64,000 nucleotides of DNA from Owenweeksia hongkongensis DSM 17368 (GTDB lineage: Bacteria > Bacteroidota > Bacteroidia > Flavobacteriales > Schleiferiaceae): the NCBI GenBank assembly GCA_945865885.1, contig CAMBEZ010000002.1, positions 62,001 to 126,000 of the forward strand, written 5' to 3'. The position numbers were made by a program, and so were the translations under genes. Below the pieces are notes generated by a model. The model was not told the origin of the DNA and made no database searches. It saw only the letters and a program-made list of their open reading frames with translations. Positions within the stretch are counted from its first letter, which is position 1, and every line of letters starts with the position of its first letter. Shown in pieces: positions 1 through 7,354 of this stretch.

Positions 1-1020
1 AAAATCGCGGTAAACATTAATTTTTTGCCCAGGATCCAGCGGATTGACCCAGTACCCCACCACCGTGGGTAAGGTCTGTTGCCCAGTAACCACCAAGTCC
101 AAATTGGAATACGTGGTAGACCACTGACCGTTAACGCTGAGGCGCGGCAAGTAGGAACCCTTAGCTGCCTTCACCGCATGAAAGGCACTCCGGACAGACA
201 ATTGCGCCACTTGAATCGACGGCTGTCGTTCGTTGGAGGCTTCGTAGAGTACAGCAATAGGCGAAGAAAGCAATACGGCCGTTCCTTTCGTTTCGTTGCT
301 GCCGGAAGGCACCACAAACTCGGCCGTAAGATCCACCGGTGCATTCATGGCCTGAAACAACGCCAACCGAGTCAGTTCCATCTGGTTCTGCGTGGTCACG
401 GCCCGTTGCACATCCCGGGCGTTCTGTGCTTGAATCTGGTAAACGTCCGCCGGTGTTCCGCTGCCCACGGCGCGAATTTTTTGTGCCCGATCCACCAAAC
501 GCACGGAGAGGCGTTCTTGCTCCTGCGCCACTTTGTGAGCTTCTTGCGCCAACAAAACCTGTAAATAGGCGAGCGAAACGTTCAACACTACCTCGTACTG
601 TCCGGAAACGTAACGCAGCGCACTTGCGGCCGCATCTACCTGCGCTCTGCGGTAGTTGTGGTAGGTTTGAAAACCGTCGAATACATTGAGCGAAGCCACC
701 AAACTCCCCGACGCACTGGACAAACCGGTTCGGCTGACGGTATTGGTTACGGGGTCCACCACCAAACCGCTGTTGGTGAAGTAACCCGAGCTGGCATTGA
801 CGGAGGGCAAAAATGCGGCACCTGCCGCGGTGGCATCAAACCGAGCGCCCTGCTCGTTGAGCTGAGCTTGCTGCAGCGTCAGGCTATTTTTCAGCGCAGC
901 ATTGATGCACTCTTCCAACGTCAGCAACTTGCTCCCGGCAGTCAACGCTGGAGCGTTTTGGCTCCAAAGGCAAGCAAAACTGCCCCAGGCAGTCAGCATC
1001 AGAAAAAGGGTACGTTTCAT
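1..1020 (-). CDS. TolC-family outer membrane efflux protein, N-terminal part (truncated by window edge)
   Basis: Reading the minus strand from the ATG at 1020 gives an open frame of 340 codons that runs off the left edge, so the C-terminus and stop are missing. The protein begins with a signal peptide (MKRTLFLMLTAWGSFACLWS) and continues with TLEECINAALKNSLTLQQAQ, the typical opening of TolC/OEP proteins. Long alanine/glutamine-rich helices with heptad-like spacing follow, interrupted by short beta segments. Such proteins are trimeric outer-membrane exit ducts for efflux pumps or type I secretion, and membrane-fusion and pump genes would be expected beyond the left edge. The family call rests on the N-terminal motif and helix composition. 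The substrate cannot be told. Confidence 0.85.
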   Translation of the reverse strand, partial: MKRTLFLMLTAWGSFACLWSQNAPALTAGSKLLTLEECINAALKNSLTLQQAQLNEQGARFDATAAGAAFLPSVNASSGYFTNSGLVVDPVTNTVSRTGLSSASGSLVASLNVFDGFQTYHNYRRAQVDAAASALRYVSGQYEVVLNVSLAYLQVLLAQEAHKVAQEQERLSVRLVDRAQKIRAVGSGTPADVYQIQAQNARDVQRAVTTQNQMELTRLALFQAMNAPVDLTAEFVVPSGSNETKGTAVLLSSPIAVLYEASNERQPSIQVAQLSVRSAFHAVKAAKGSYLPRLSVNGQWSTTYSNLDLVVTGQQTLPTVVGYWVNPLDPGQKINVYRDF

Positions 1021-1071
1021 CAAAATAACCGGATTTGTCGACGGAATGCCGGCAAAAATCGTGCTAAGTTT

Positions 1072-1317
1072 TTAAACCGCCCGCTTTTTTTTCGTGGACC
1101 GGTACCAAAAAAAGCCCACCGTGCCCATCATGATGTAGGGCATGGACATTAAATACACGATTCCGGCGTTCAAACCCTCTGCTTCCACGCCGCCCCCCTC
1201 GGCATTGGTTTCAACGGTTGCTTTGCACATAGCGCATTGGGCGTGTACCGCAACGGGCACCACCAACAACCCCAAAGCCAAAAGGGTCGCTCCAATCCAA
1301 GATCGAGTGTTTGTCAT
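1072..1317 (-). CDS. Small membrane protein with CxxC motif, oxidase-assembly operon
   Basis: 81 residues from the ATG at 1317, directly after the DUF420 stop. An in-frame start at 1353 would lie inside DUF420 and lacks a leader, so the internal ATG is preferred. The order is a signal peptide or first membrane helix ending AVHAQ, then a CAMCK motif, a short hydrophilic stretch, a second helix (LNAGIVYLMSMPYIMMGTVGFFWY) and a lysine-rich cytoplasmic tail. Similar small proteins sit beside SCO and DUF420 genes in other Bacteroidota. No function is established. The position after SCO and the exported CxxC pair suggest a role in copper or redox handling during oxidase assembly, which is inference. 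Confidence 0.7.
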   Translation of the reverse strand: MTNTRSWIGATLLALGLLVVPVAVHAQCAMCKATVETNAEGGGVEAEGLNAGIVYLMSMPYIMMGTVGFFWYRSTKKKRAV

Positions 1318-1318
1318 G

Positions 1319-1888
1319 TTAGGGTTGTGGATAATAGGGCGCCATAAATACATACACCAAAACCCCCGTTACGGCCACATACAACCAGATGGGGAAGGTC
1401 CAACGCACCAAGCGCTTGTGGGCTTGGACTTGGCCCGTCATGGCGCGGTAGATGCTCAGCATGGCAAGCGGAAGCACCGGAACCGAAAGTGCAATGTGGG
1501 TAATGAGGATGAAAAAATAGACGGGACGTACCCAGCCCTCACCGCCAAAAGGAGCGTTGGGATTGGACAGTCGGGCCAAAACATAACTGACCAAGAAGAG
1601 GGCGGACAAACCAAAGGCCGTTAAATTGGCCAACCGATGCCAAGCCACTTGCTTGGACTTGATCATGCCAAAACCAACCAAGAGCAACACCGCCGTGCAC
1701 CCGTTCAGGACGGCGTGAAAGAACGGCAAGGAGCGAAAATTGGTGTGGCCCCACTGAATCTTCCAGTCTTCCGGAAGCAAAAACAAGAGCGCTACTACCA
1801 CAGGAACCGCGATGGACAGGGAAACGATGGTGGGGATGGCCCAACGATCGGAGGAGGGCACGGGGCGCTGGGGAGCATTTTGCGGCAT
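1319..1888 (-). CDS. DUF420 (CtaM/YozB-like) membrane protein, cytochrome oxidase maturation
   Basis: 189 residues with about five hydrophobic helices. The family hallmark histidines are visible in FHAVLNG, WHRLAN, ITHIALS and HKRLVRWT. DUF420 proteins are polytopic membrane proteins, and in Staphylococcus aureus the family member CtaM is needed to mature heme-A oxidases. The gene sits 11 bp after the SCO stop in the oxidase maturation cluster, which fits the same job here. Length matches the family. The start ATG at 1888 gives a short cytoplasmic segment before the first helix. Confidence in the family is high; the exact biochemical step is not known. Confidence 0.88.
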   Translation of the reverse strand: MPQNAPQRPVPSSDRWAIPTIVSLSIAVPVVVALLFLLPEDWKIQWGHTNFRSLPFFHAVLNGCTAVLLLVGFGMIKSKQVAWHRLANLTAFGLSALFLVSYVLARLSNPNAPFGGEGWVRPVYFFILITHIALSVPVLPLAMLSIYRAMTGQVQAHKRLVRWTFPIWLYVAVTGVLVYVFMAPYYPQP

Positions 1889-1899
1889 GAGAAACGAAA

Positions 1900-2580
1900 T
1901 TAGCGACCCATTTTAACGGAACGATACTCTTTGGCCAAAACGCGCAAATCATCCACCAGTTCGTCGGCTTGGTGCGGGCTGGTCAAGTCGTAAACGCCCT
2001 TGATTTGCTCCGTATCTTCTTCCAACCGGCTCCGAATGTTGCCTTCCCAATCCAACAAAACCGCGGTCTGTGAATGGGTAAAACCGCCTTCCGCGCCGGC
2101 GTCGGGCTGCGCCACCAAATAATACAAATTGGCTAAGCGGTACGTCAAATCACGGTTGCCGGTTAAAAACCACCAGCTTTTGCTCTTTTCCACGCCAAAA
2201 CGCTCCGCATAATCCATCAGTACTTCGGGTCGATCCGTTTCTGGATCAACGGAGATGCTGACGAACTGAATGTCTTTGTACGCCATCAAACGATCGTGTA
2301 CCTGCTTAAGGTTCATGTTCATGGCAGGACAAACCGTTGGGCAGGACGTAAAGAAAAAACTAACCACCACAATCTTGCCGCGCAAACTGTCTTGCGTGAT
2401 GGTGCGGCCGCGCTGATCCAAAAAAGAAAAAGCGGTATCGGGTCCCGGACCCACTTTTTCCAAAGAGCGAAACTGAACCGTACCGCTGAGCAATACAGAA
2501 AGCAGATAAACGGTAACCGGCACCACCAAAAGCAGCGCCAAGATCCATTTCTTTCCGGCCGCTGAGGGGTATTGTGCCAT
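1900..2580 (-). CDS. SCO1/SenC family copper chaperone for cytochrome oxidase
   Basis: 226 residues: an N-terminal membrane anchor (about residues 11-32) followed by a thioredoxin-like domain. The copper-binding CxxxC is present as SCPTVCP (C80 and C84), and the third ligand is His169 in GFTHSQTA. SCO proteins deliver copper to the CuA site of oxidase subunit II and act on the outer face of the inner membrane. The gene starts one base after the subunit IV stop and is followed by DUF420, consistent with one maturation operon. All key residues are present and the length is typical. Confidence 0.93.
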   Translation of the reverse strand: MAQYPSAAGKKWILALLLVVPVTVYLLSVLLSGTVQFRSLEKVGPGPDTAFSFLDQRGRTITQDSLRGKIVVVSFFFTSCPTVCPAMNMNLKQVHDRLMAYKDIQFVSISVDPETDRPEVLMDYAERFGVEKSKSWWFLTGNRDLTYRLANLYYLVAQPDAGAEGGFTHSQTAVLLDWEGNIRSRLEEDTEQIKGVYDLTSPHQADELVDDLRVLAKEYRSVKMGR

Positions 2581-2581
2581 G

Positions 2582-2902
2582 TTACGCAGCGTAAATCTGA
2601 GCCCCTTCGGCGATGAGAATAAACAACAAGTAAGGTATCAAAATGAGCACCGGCAAGTAGATGGTCCACTGCAAGAAGGTCTCCTCAAACTTCAAGTGCA
2701 TGAAGTACATCACAATGTAGGCGGCCTTCACCAAGGTAAGTCCAATAAAAATGATGTTCAACAAGCTGGTTCCGGCAAATTGAACCATCAGGAACTCCGG
2801 TTTTACAATACCTAATACAACTTCAACAGCGGTAATCGCCAAAAGAAGCCAAAAAATCTTCCAGATCCATGCGGTTCCGGTGGGGTGTGCGTGTTCGCCC
2901 AT
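2582..2902 (-). CDS. Cytochrome c oxidase subunit IV (small subunit)
   Basis: 106 residues with three membrane helices and little else, the pattern of the prokaryotic subunit IV (COX4_pro/CyoD-like) family. The first helix begins IWKIFWLLLAITAVEVVLG, the second follows LNIIFIGLTLVKAAYIVMYFM and the third ends LLFILIAEGAQ. A HLKFE segment joins helices two and three. These small subunits pack against subunits I and III and stabilise the complex. The gene is 9 bp downstream of subunit III and 1 bp upstream of SCO, so it is co-transcribed. The family has low sequence conservation, so the call rests on topology, length and context. Confidence 0.88.
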   Translation of the reverse strand: MGEHAHPTGTAWIWKIFWLLLAITAVEVVLGIVKPEFLMVQFAGTSLLNIIFIGLTLVKAAYIVMYFMHLKFEETFLQWTIYLPVLILIPYLLFILIAEGAQIYAA

Positions 2903-2911
2903 GATGCAGAA

Positions 2912-3832
2912 TTATACGAGGTAGAAGAACGTGAATACAAATACCCAAACCAAGTCAACGAAGTGCCAGTAAAGACCAATCTTTTCAACCATTCCGTAGT
3001 GATCTCGGCGTTCGTAGGTGCCCAACAGCACGTTGTAAAACAAAATGAAGTTAAAAACCACACCAGAGAACACGTGAAATCCGTGGAAACCGGTGATGAA
3101 GAAGAAGAAATTCGCGAACAACTTGTGGCCGTACTCGTTCCGGTGCATGTTGGCGCCTTGAACAATTCCAGCCCCCTGGCCCAACAACGCCATCGCCTCA
3201 GCGTGCTCGTAAACGGTACCCGCCTTGCCGGGCTCGATCAATTTCCAATTTGGATTTGCCTTAAATGCGGCAAAAACGTCCGATTGATTGAATTCTTCGT
3301 CGTGGTTGCTGGCGTGTCCGGCTTCGCCGTGCACCATTTGCGAGAACGACAAAACGTGACCGTCGGAGTCGGCAACCTTTAAAATGCGCGTGTCGGCCAG
3401 TTCAATGGCTCCCTTGTCGCCCTGAATGAAGTGGTACCACTCCCATGCTTGAGATCCCAAGAAAATTGCACCACCTATAATGGTAGCCAACATCCACCAT
3501 GCCACGGCCCCTTGCTTCTTCTCGTGGCCGGCGTTCACCGCCAAAACCATGGTCACGGAAGACATGATCAAAATGAAGGTCATCAAGGCAACATACAGCA
3601 AGGGCTGATCGCCTTCTACGCCGGGAAAGTGCGTAAAAACAGCCTCAGCCACCGGCCAAGATTGCTCAAACTTGAAACGCATGAAACCGTAGGCAGTCAA
3701 GAATCCCGAAAACGTAAGGGCGTCGGAAATCAGGAAGAACCACATCATGAGTTTGCCATATTCGGCGCGCATAGGCTCGTTTCCTCCTCCCCAACGGGAA
3801 GTTGTTGCAGCGGGTGCGTGTTGTGCGGACAT
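2912..3832 (-). CDS. ctaE: Cytochrome c oxidase subunit III (long form)
   Basis: 306 residues of the heme-copper oxidase subunit III family. The first helices follow KLMMWFFLISDALTFSGFL, and the C-terminal half has the signature FHGFHVFSG and YWHFVDLVWVFVFTFFYLV. Between the helix ending WEWYHFIQ and the helix starting HKLFANFFFF lies a polar insertion of about 90 residues (roughly 130-220), which makes the protein longer than the usual 200-260 residues. Subunit III is not redox active; it stabilises the core and the proton uptake route. The gene follows a second, shorter subunit III gene, and a TAACTTTG box 24 bp upstream could give it its own promoter. Confidence 0.93.
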   Translation of the reverse strand: MSAQHAPAATTSRWGGGNEPMRAEYGKLMMWFFLISDALTFSGFLTAYGFMRFKFEQSWPVAEAVFTHFPGVEGDQPLLYVALMTFILIMSSVTMVLAVNAGHEKKQGAVAWWMLATIIGGAIFLGSQAWEWYHFIQGDKGAIELADTRILKVADSDGHVLSFSQMVHGEAGHASNHDEEFNQSDVFAAFKANPNWKLIEPGKAGTVYEHAEAMALLGQGAGIVQGANMHRNEYGHKLFANFFFFITGFHGFHVFSGVVFNFILFYNVLLGTYERRDHYGMVEKIGLYWHFVDLVWVFVFTFFYLV

Positions 3833-3856
3833 GAGTTATGGATTATTGTCGGAGCG

Positions 3857-3864
3857 CAAAGTTA
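3857..3864 (-). promoter_or_regulatory. -7 promoter box (TAACTTTG) for ctaE
   Basis: On the minus strand TAACTTTG matches the Bacteroidota -7 consensus TAnnTTTG exactly. It ends 24 bp before the ATG at 3832 and overlaps the stop region of the preceding subunit III gene. It could start a shorter transcript of ctaE and the maturation genes. Confidence 0.5.
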
Positions 3865-4443
3865 ACGAAGAAACGCCAAGAATAGAACGAGGTAAATCCA
3901 CAAACCGTCGAGAAAATGCCAAAAAAGTGCGGTGCGTTCCAGTCCCCCAAAACGCGACGAAGAGTAGGCTCCACGAAGCGATTGACGCCACGTGTAGGCC
4001 AAGACAAACACACCGGCTAAAGCGTGCATCCAGTGGAACCAAGCGATGACGTAAAGCCAGCTTCCTGCTTGGGTACTTTTTGCGCCGGTAAAGTAGTACC
4101 CTTGTGCCAGAACTTCTCGTCCCCCAAGAACCTGAGATACCAAGAACAACAAGCCAACCCCCACGGCTGCTAAAAGCAAGGAGTTTACCTGCTTCACGCG
4201 GTCTTCTTGTGCCGCACGCAATGCGCGATGCACCAGAAAACTGCCCAAGAGCACGAACGCCGTTGAGGCCCAAAACGCCCTGGGAAGGGGTACTTCTACC
4301 CACTGACCCTTGGCCACCAAGGCAGAACGCGCTACCACGTATCCGGAGGTTAAGCCCGCAAAGGCCATGGCCATAGAGACCATGCCAATCCACAACAAGG
4401 GTTTTGCCGCTTTAGCGACGGAAGAGGAAACCGACTGTTCCAT
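3862..4443 (-). CDS. Second cytochrome c oxidase subunit III-like protein (short form)
   Basis: 193 residues from the ATG at 4443, which overlaps the end of cyoE by 32 bp. A TTG six codons further upstream is possible but unnecessary. The protein has the subunit III fold reduced to about five helices: MAFAGLTSGYVVAR, WASTAFVLLGSFLVHRAL, a third helix, then AWFHWMHALAGVFVLAY and the C-terminal ALFWHFLDGLWIYLVLFLA that matches the end of the longer neighbour. Bacteroidota often carry two adjacent subunit III genes in this position. Whether both enter one oxidase complex cannot be told from sequence. Confidence 0.9.
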   Translation of the reverse strand: MEQSVSSSVAKAAKPLLWIGMVSMAMAFAGLTSGYVVARSALVAKGQWVEVPLPRAFWASTAFVLLGSFLVHRALRAAQEDRVKQVNSLLLAAVGVGLLFLVSQVLGGREVLAQGYYFTGAKSTQAGSWLYVIAWFHWMHALAGVFVLAYTWRQSLRGAYSSSRFGGLERTALFWHFLDGLWIYLVLFLAFLR

Positions 4444-5377
4444 GCAAGAAGAAATGATCAATTACATAAATGATTTGCACCAAGGTCAGGTAACCGATGG
4501 TGGTGAGCATGAGCTTGCGCGCTTGGGGGTCCGACGGTTCCCGGTGCATGCGCAGTGCGGCCAAAACCACCCAAACACCCGCTCCCAATACCAAAACAGC
4601 TCCAAGCCAAGATAGTTTTAACGCACCCGTCAAACCGGATGCGGGCAGCAACGAAATGGCCACCATAAAAGCGGCGTAAACAAAAGAACCGTACGTAGCG
4701 GACCGGTCCTTTTTTCGGGAAGGCAATAAGTAGTAACCGGCGCGCGCGTAGTCGTCGAAGCCCATCCAAGCGATGGCCCAAAAATGCGGGAATTGCCAAA
4801 CAAATTGCAACGCGAAGAGCACCCCGGGCTCAATACCAAATCGACCGGTAGCAGCCACCCACCCCAACATCGTGGGAATCGCGCCCGGAAAAGCACCTAC
4901 CAAAACCGCCCAAGGAGTGACGGCCTTCAACGGGGTATACACCAGCACGTACAACGCAATGCTCAACGCACCAAAGGCGCCCGTCAACGGGTTCAACCAA
5001 AACAAAGCCACCAACCCCAGCACGCCGGTGATCAACGCCACGGCCCAAGCATGGCCCAACTGCATTCTGCCGGCAGGCAACGGGCGGTTCTTCGTGCGGT
5101 GCATCAGCGCATCCCGATCGCGCTCCCAAATTTGATTGAACGCGTTGCTGGACCCCACCACGAGCATTCCGCCGGTAACCAACACCAAAAACTCCAGCAA
5201 CCGGGGCCAAAAACCCAAGGAGAGCTCTTGGACGGATACGCCCAATAAGAACCCCGCCACCGCCGAAAAAACAACCGAGGCTGCCAGGCGCAGCTTCATC
5301 AGTTGGCCCGCGTCGGACCAACGAAAAGGCCTAGGGGGCGAAGGAACAGAATGGGTAACGGAGGGTGCCTCAGACAT
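4412..5377 (-). CDS. cyoE: Protoheme IX farnesyltransferase (heme O synthase)
   Basis: 321 residues, a UbiA-family membrane prenyltransferase that farnesylates heme B to heme O for the oxidase. The first Asp-rich motif NAFNQIWERDRDALMHRTKNR is intact apart from normal variation, and the second appears as WMGFDDYARAGYYLLPS. About nine membrane helices are visible. The ATG at 5377 is chosen over a GTG seven codons upstream because it overlaps the cysQ stop by only 8 bp and a perfect -7 box (TATCTTTG) ends 5 nt before it. The gene heads the downstream oxidase cluster of subunit III, subunit IV, SCO and DUF420. A heme A synthase gene is not in the window. Confidence 0.95.
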   Translation of the reverse strand: MSEAPSVTHSVPSPPRPFRWSDAGQLMKLRLAASVVFSAVAGFLLGVSVQELSLGFWPRLLEFLVLVTGGMLVVGSSNAFNQIWERDRDALMHRTKNRPLPAGRMQLGHAWAVALITGVLGLVALFWLNPLTGAFGALSIALYVLVYTPLKAVTPWAVLVGAFPGAIPTMLGWVAATGRFGIEPGVLFALQFVWQFPHFWAIAWMGFDDYARAGYYLLPSRKKDRSATYGSFVYAAFMVAISLLPASGLTGALKLSWLGAVLVLGAGVWVVLAALRMHREPSDPQARKLMLTTIGYLTLVQIIYVIDHFFLHGTVGFLFRR

Positions 5378-6275
5378 CGCCGCAAAGATACGGCGCACCG
5401 CATACCAAGAACCACGGATTCAACAAATCCGGACGGTTGTAGCGCAACGGCTCTTCCCAAGAAAAGGTGCCGTCCACAGCGCGCTTGACCACCCGAACGG
5501 TGCATCCGGCAGCCTCTGCGAACGCCTGCCCTGCGGCCGTATCCCATTCCATGGTGGGTGCCAAGCGCGGGTAGGCCTCTGCCTTGCCCAAAGCTACCCA
5601 GCACAACTTTAGTGAACTGCCCATGCTCACGCGTTCCACCGGGCCAAACTTATCTTCCCAATGCGCCAGCAGCGCCTCGGTTTCCGGAGAATTGTGGGAC
5701 CGACTGGCCACCACCCGGAGGGGACTCCTGGAAAATAGTTCTGCGCTGGTTTCTGCACCTTTCACGCGAACAGCAGGCCGAGCACGAAGCTCGTTCCAGG
5801 TTAAGGCAGTTTCCGCGTGGAAGGCTCCGAGTGTGCTGTGTCCTACAAACACCCATCCGGGCACCGGAGCGAATACGATGCCGAATACCGGAATGCCCTG
5901 GTGAACCAGGGCCACGTTGACGGTGAACTCACCGTTGCGTTTGATGAACTCCTTGGTTCCGTCCAAGGGGTCCACCACCCAAAGTGCGGACCACTGCGAA
6001 CGCTCCGAATACGGAATGGAGCGGCCTTCTTCGGACAGAACCGGAAAGGGGGAAGCGCGCAGAGCAGCATCTAACACAAACTGAGCGGCGCGGTCTGCCG
6101 CGGTTAAGGGGGAGTCATCTGCCTTGTGTTCTACGGAAAAATCCGCCCGGCCGTACACCTCCAAAATGGCAGCTCCTGCAGCGTAAACGGCCTGCAGCAC
6201 GCGCTGAACCTCGGCGTCGGACAACAAAAAAGCCTCCACAGAGGAGGCTTCTTTGGCTAGGTGGTTGACGCTCAT
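5370..6275 (-). CDS. cysQ: 3'(2'),5'-bisphosphate nucleotidase, CysQ type
   Basis: 301 residues of the inositol monophosphatase/FIG superfamily. It hydrolyses 3'-phosphoadenosine 5'-phosphate (PAP) to AMP during sulfate activation. The metal-binding residues are seen in SEEGRS (E82/E83), VVDPLDGTKEF (D102, D105) and the late MEWDTAAGQ motif. ADDSPLTAAD near residue 52 is typical of CysQ as opposed to plain inositol phosphatases. The ATG at 6275 overlaps the TonB stop by 4 bp. Codons 9-16 of this frame coincide with a terminator-like hairpin (see 6226-6250), so either cysQ is expressed by read-through or translation starts later, for example at a TTG just after the T-run. Confidence 0.9.
   Translation of the reverse strand: MSVNHLAKEASSVEAFLLSDAEVQRVLQAVYAAGAAILEVYGRADFSVEHKADDSPLTAADRAAQFVLDAALRASPFPVLSEEGRSIPYSERSQWSALWVVDPLDGTKEFIKRNGEFTVNVALVHQGIPVFGIVFAPVPGWVFVGHSTLGAFHAETALTWNELRARPAVRVKGAETSAELFSRSPLRVVASRSHNSPETEALLAHWEDKFGPVERVSMGSSLKLCWVALGKAEAYPRLAPTMEWDTAAGQAFAEAAGCTVRVVKRAVDGTFSWEEPLRYNRPDLLNPWFLVCGAPYLCGDV
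5383..5390 (-). promoter_or_regulatory. -7 promoter box (TATCTTTG), 5 nt before the cyoE ATG
   Basis: TATCTTTG on the minus strand fits TAnnTTTG perfectly and lies inside the last codons of cysQ. With only 5 nt to the ATG, the transcript would begin at or within a base or two of the start codon, so the cyoE mRNA is probably leaderless. Confidence 0.6.
6226..6250 (-). terminator. Rho-independent terminator-like hairpin inside the start of cysQ
   Basis: On the minus strand the arms AAGCCTCC and GGAGGCTT (8 bp, perfect) flank a 5-nt loop and run straight into TTTTTT. It lies about 21 nt after the TonB stop, the usual distance for a terminator, but within codons 9-16 of cysQ. Both roles are possible at once. 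Confidence 0.65.
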
Positions 6276-6973
6276 TGCAGGGTGAAATTCACCGGCAAGG
6301 AGTAGCGCATGCGCACCGAACGACCCGACACTTTAGCCGGAATCATGTTCGGGAATTTCTTGACTACGCGCACAGCCTCAGCGTCTAAGGACTTATCAAC
6401 ACCGCGTTCAATGGCGACGTCTGCAATGGATCCATCTTTCTCAATGATGAACGAAATCCAAACTTTACCGGCGATTCCCATGTCACGGGCCAATGTGGGG
6501 TACGAGGTTTCTTTGGCAACAAACTGGCGCACCTTCAACTGAAAACATTCAAACTTAGCGTCTTCGTTGGATTCACGCTCGCAGCCCGGGAATACCGGCC
6601 GATTCTCAACACTTACAAAGTCAAAAACTTCTGTGTTTTCACCAACCTCCTCAATCATTTCAACCACCTCGTCTTGATTGGTTTCGGTAGATTCCAAAGT
6701 GGTCTCCGGGATGTCCACGTCGTTGTTCACGATGGTAATTACTTCCGGCGGCGCGGGGGGCGGTGGGGGGGGCGGAGGTGTATTCTTTTGGGTCAAGGGA
6801 ATGACCTCGTCCTCAAGAGTGACGTTCAAGTCACCCAAAGTGCCCGCCGTGGCCTCGTAGCTTTTCCACTCAAAAGCAGCAACCGTCAGCGTCAGAGCGA
6901 TGACGGCACCAATCTGCATGAATAGACCGCGGCGACGCTCGAGATCTACTTCGGGGTTTTTGCGGTTTTTCAT
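6272..6973 (-). CDS. TonB family energy-transducing protein
   Basis: 233 residues. A short cytoplasmic N-terminus is followed by one membrane helix (about 17-36), a proline-rich spacer with a run of eight prolines near residue 70, an acidic stretch and a C-terminal TonB domain (about 140-233). The domain has VWISFIIEKDGSIADVAI and the ending RYSLPVNFTLQ. TonB proteins pass proton-motive force from ExbB/ExbD to outer-membrane receptors. No exbBD or receptor gene is in the window, so its partner is unknown. It starts 12 bp after the VanZ-like gene. A terminator-like hairpin follows its stop. Confidence 0.92.
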   Translation of the reverse strand: MKNRKNPEVDLERRRGLFMQIGAVIALTLTVAAFEWKSYEATAGTLGDLNVTLEDEVIPLTQKNTPPPPPPPPAPPEVITIVNNDVDIPETTLESTETNQDEVVEMIEEVGENTEVFDFVSVENRPVFPGCERESNEDAKFECFQLKVRQFVAKETSYPTLARDMGIAGKVWISFIIEKDGSIADVAIERGVDKSLDAEAVRVVKKFPNMIPAKVSGRSVRMRYSLPVNFTLQ

Positions 6974-6985
6974 ACCGATTTGTTA

Positions 6986-7354
6986 TTACGGGTTAAAGAT
7001 ACGCCTGGTAAGGAACGATGCAAGAACCGTGCCCAAAAAAATTCCTGCAGCGTTGGCCAAGACGTCCATCCAGTCAAAAAAACGACCTGCTATCAGCGGT
7101 TGAAGTACTTCCAAAGCCGTACCCACGGCAAACGCGGCGAACAATCGCCTCCAGGACCAAACGTTGGATTGCGCGCGCCCAATGGCGAGCGCAAACGCCA
7201 AACCGGCGTAGGCTCCGGCGTGCAGAAACAGGTCCGTAACCGACAAAAAAATTTGGGGCAAATCTTCGCGCGTCTGGAGCGAAAAAAAAGATACCACGGC
7301 CGCCCAGAGGGCGGCCGTGGTATTTCCTAAGTACTTCCAATAAAATTTAGGCAC
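6986..7354 (-). CDS. VanZ-like family membrane protein
   Basis: About 122 residues with four helices. The first runs through [16 protein letters not shown], then the family pattern [18 protein letters not shown], then [18 protein letters not shown] and [19 protein letters not shown], which is the conserved VanZ C-terminal motif. No ATG is available before the first helix. The GTG at 7354, overlapping the gcvH stop by 8 bp, is the most economical start, and a TTG at 7378 is an alternative. The codons for the first helix form a strong terminator hairpin (7282-7323). VanZ-like proteins are widespread and mostly of unknown role; the name comes from teicoplanin resistance, which should not be assumed here. 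Confidence 0.8.
   Translation of the reverse strand: MPKFYWKYLGNTTAALWAAVVSFFSLQTREDLPQIFLSVTDLFLHAGAYAGLAFALAIGRAQSNVWSWRRLFAAFAVGTALEVLQPLIAGRFFDWMDVLANAAGIFLGTVLASFLTRRIFNP
7282..7323 (-). terminator. Perfect 15-bp hairpin plus T8 (gcvH terminator) inside the vanZ-like ORF
   Basis: On the minus strand ATACCACGGCCGCCC pairs with GGGCGGCCGTGGTAT across a 3-nt loop and is followed by C and eight Ts. It starts 23 nt after the gcvH stop. This is a textbook intrinsic terminator, yet the same bases encode residues of about 11-25 of the VanZ-like protein. Confidence 0.8.

Noticed and set aside
6986-7354. Vancomycin or teicoplanin resistance gene
   Set aside because: VanZ-like domains are common in genomes without van operons, and no other van gene is present.
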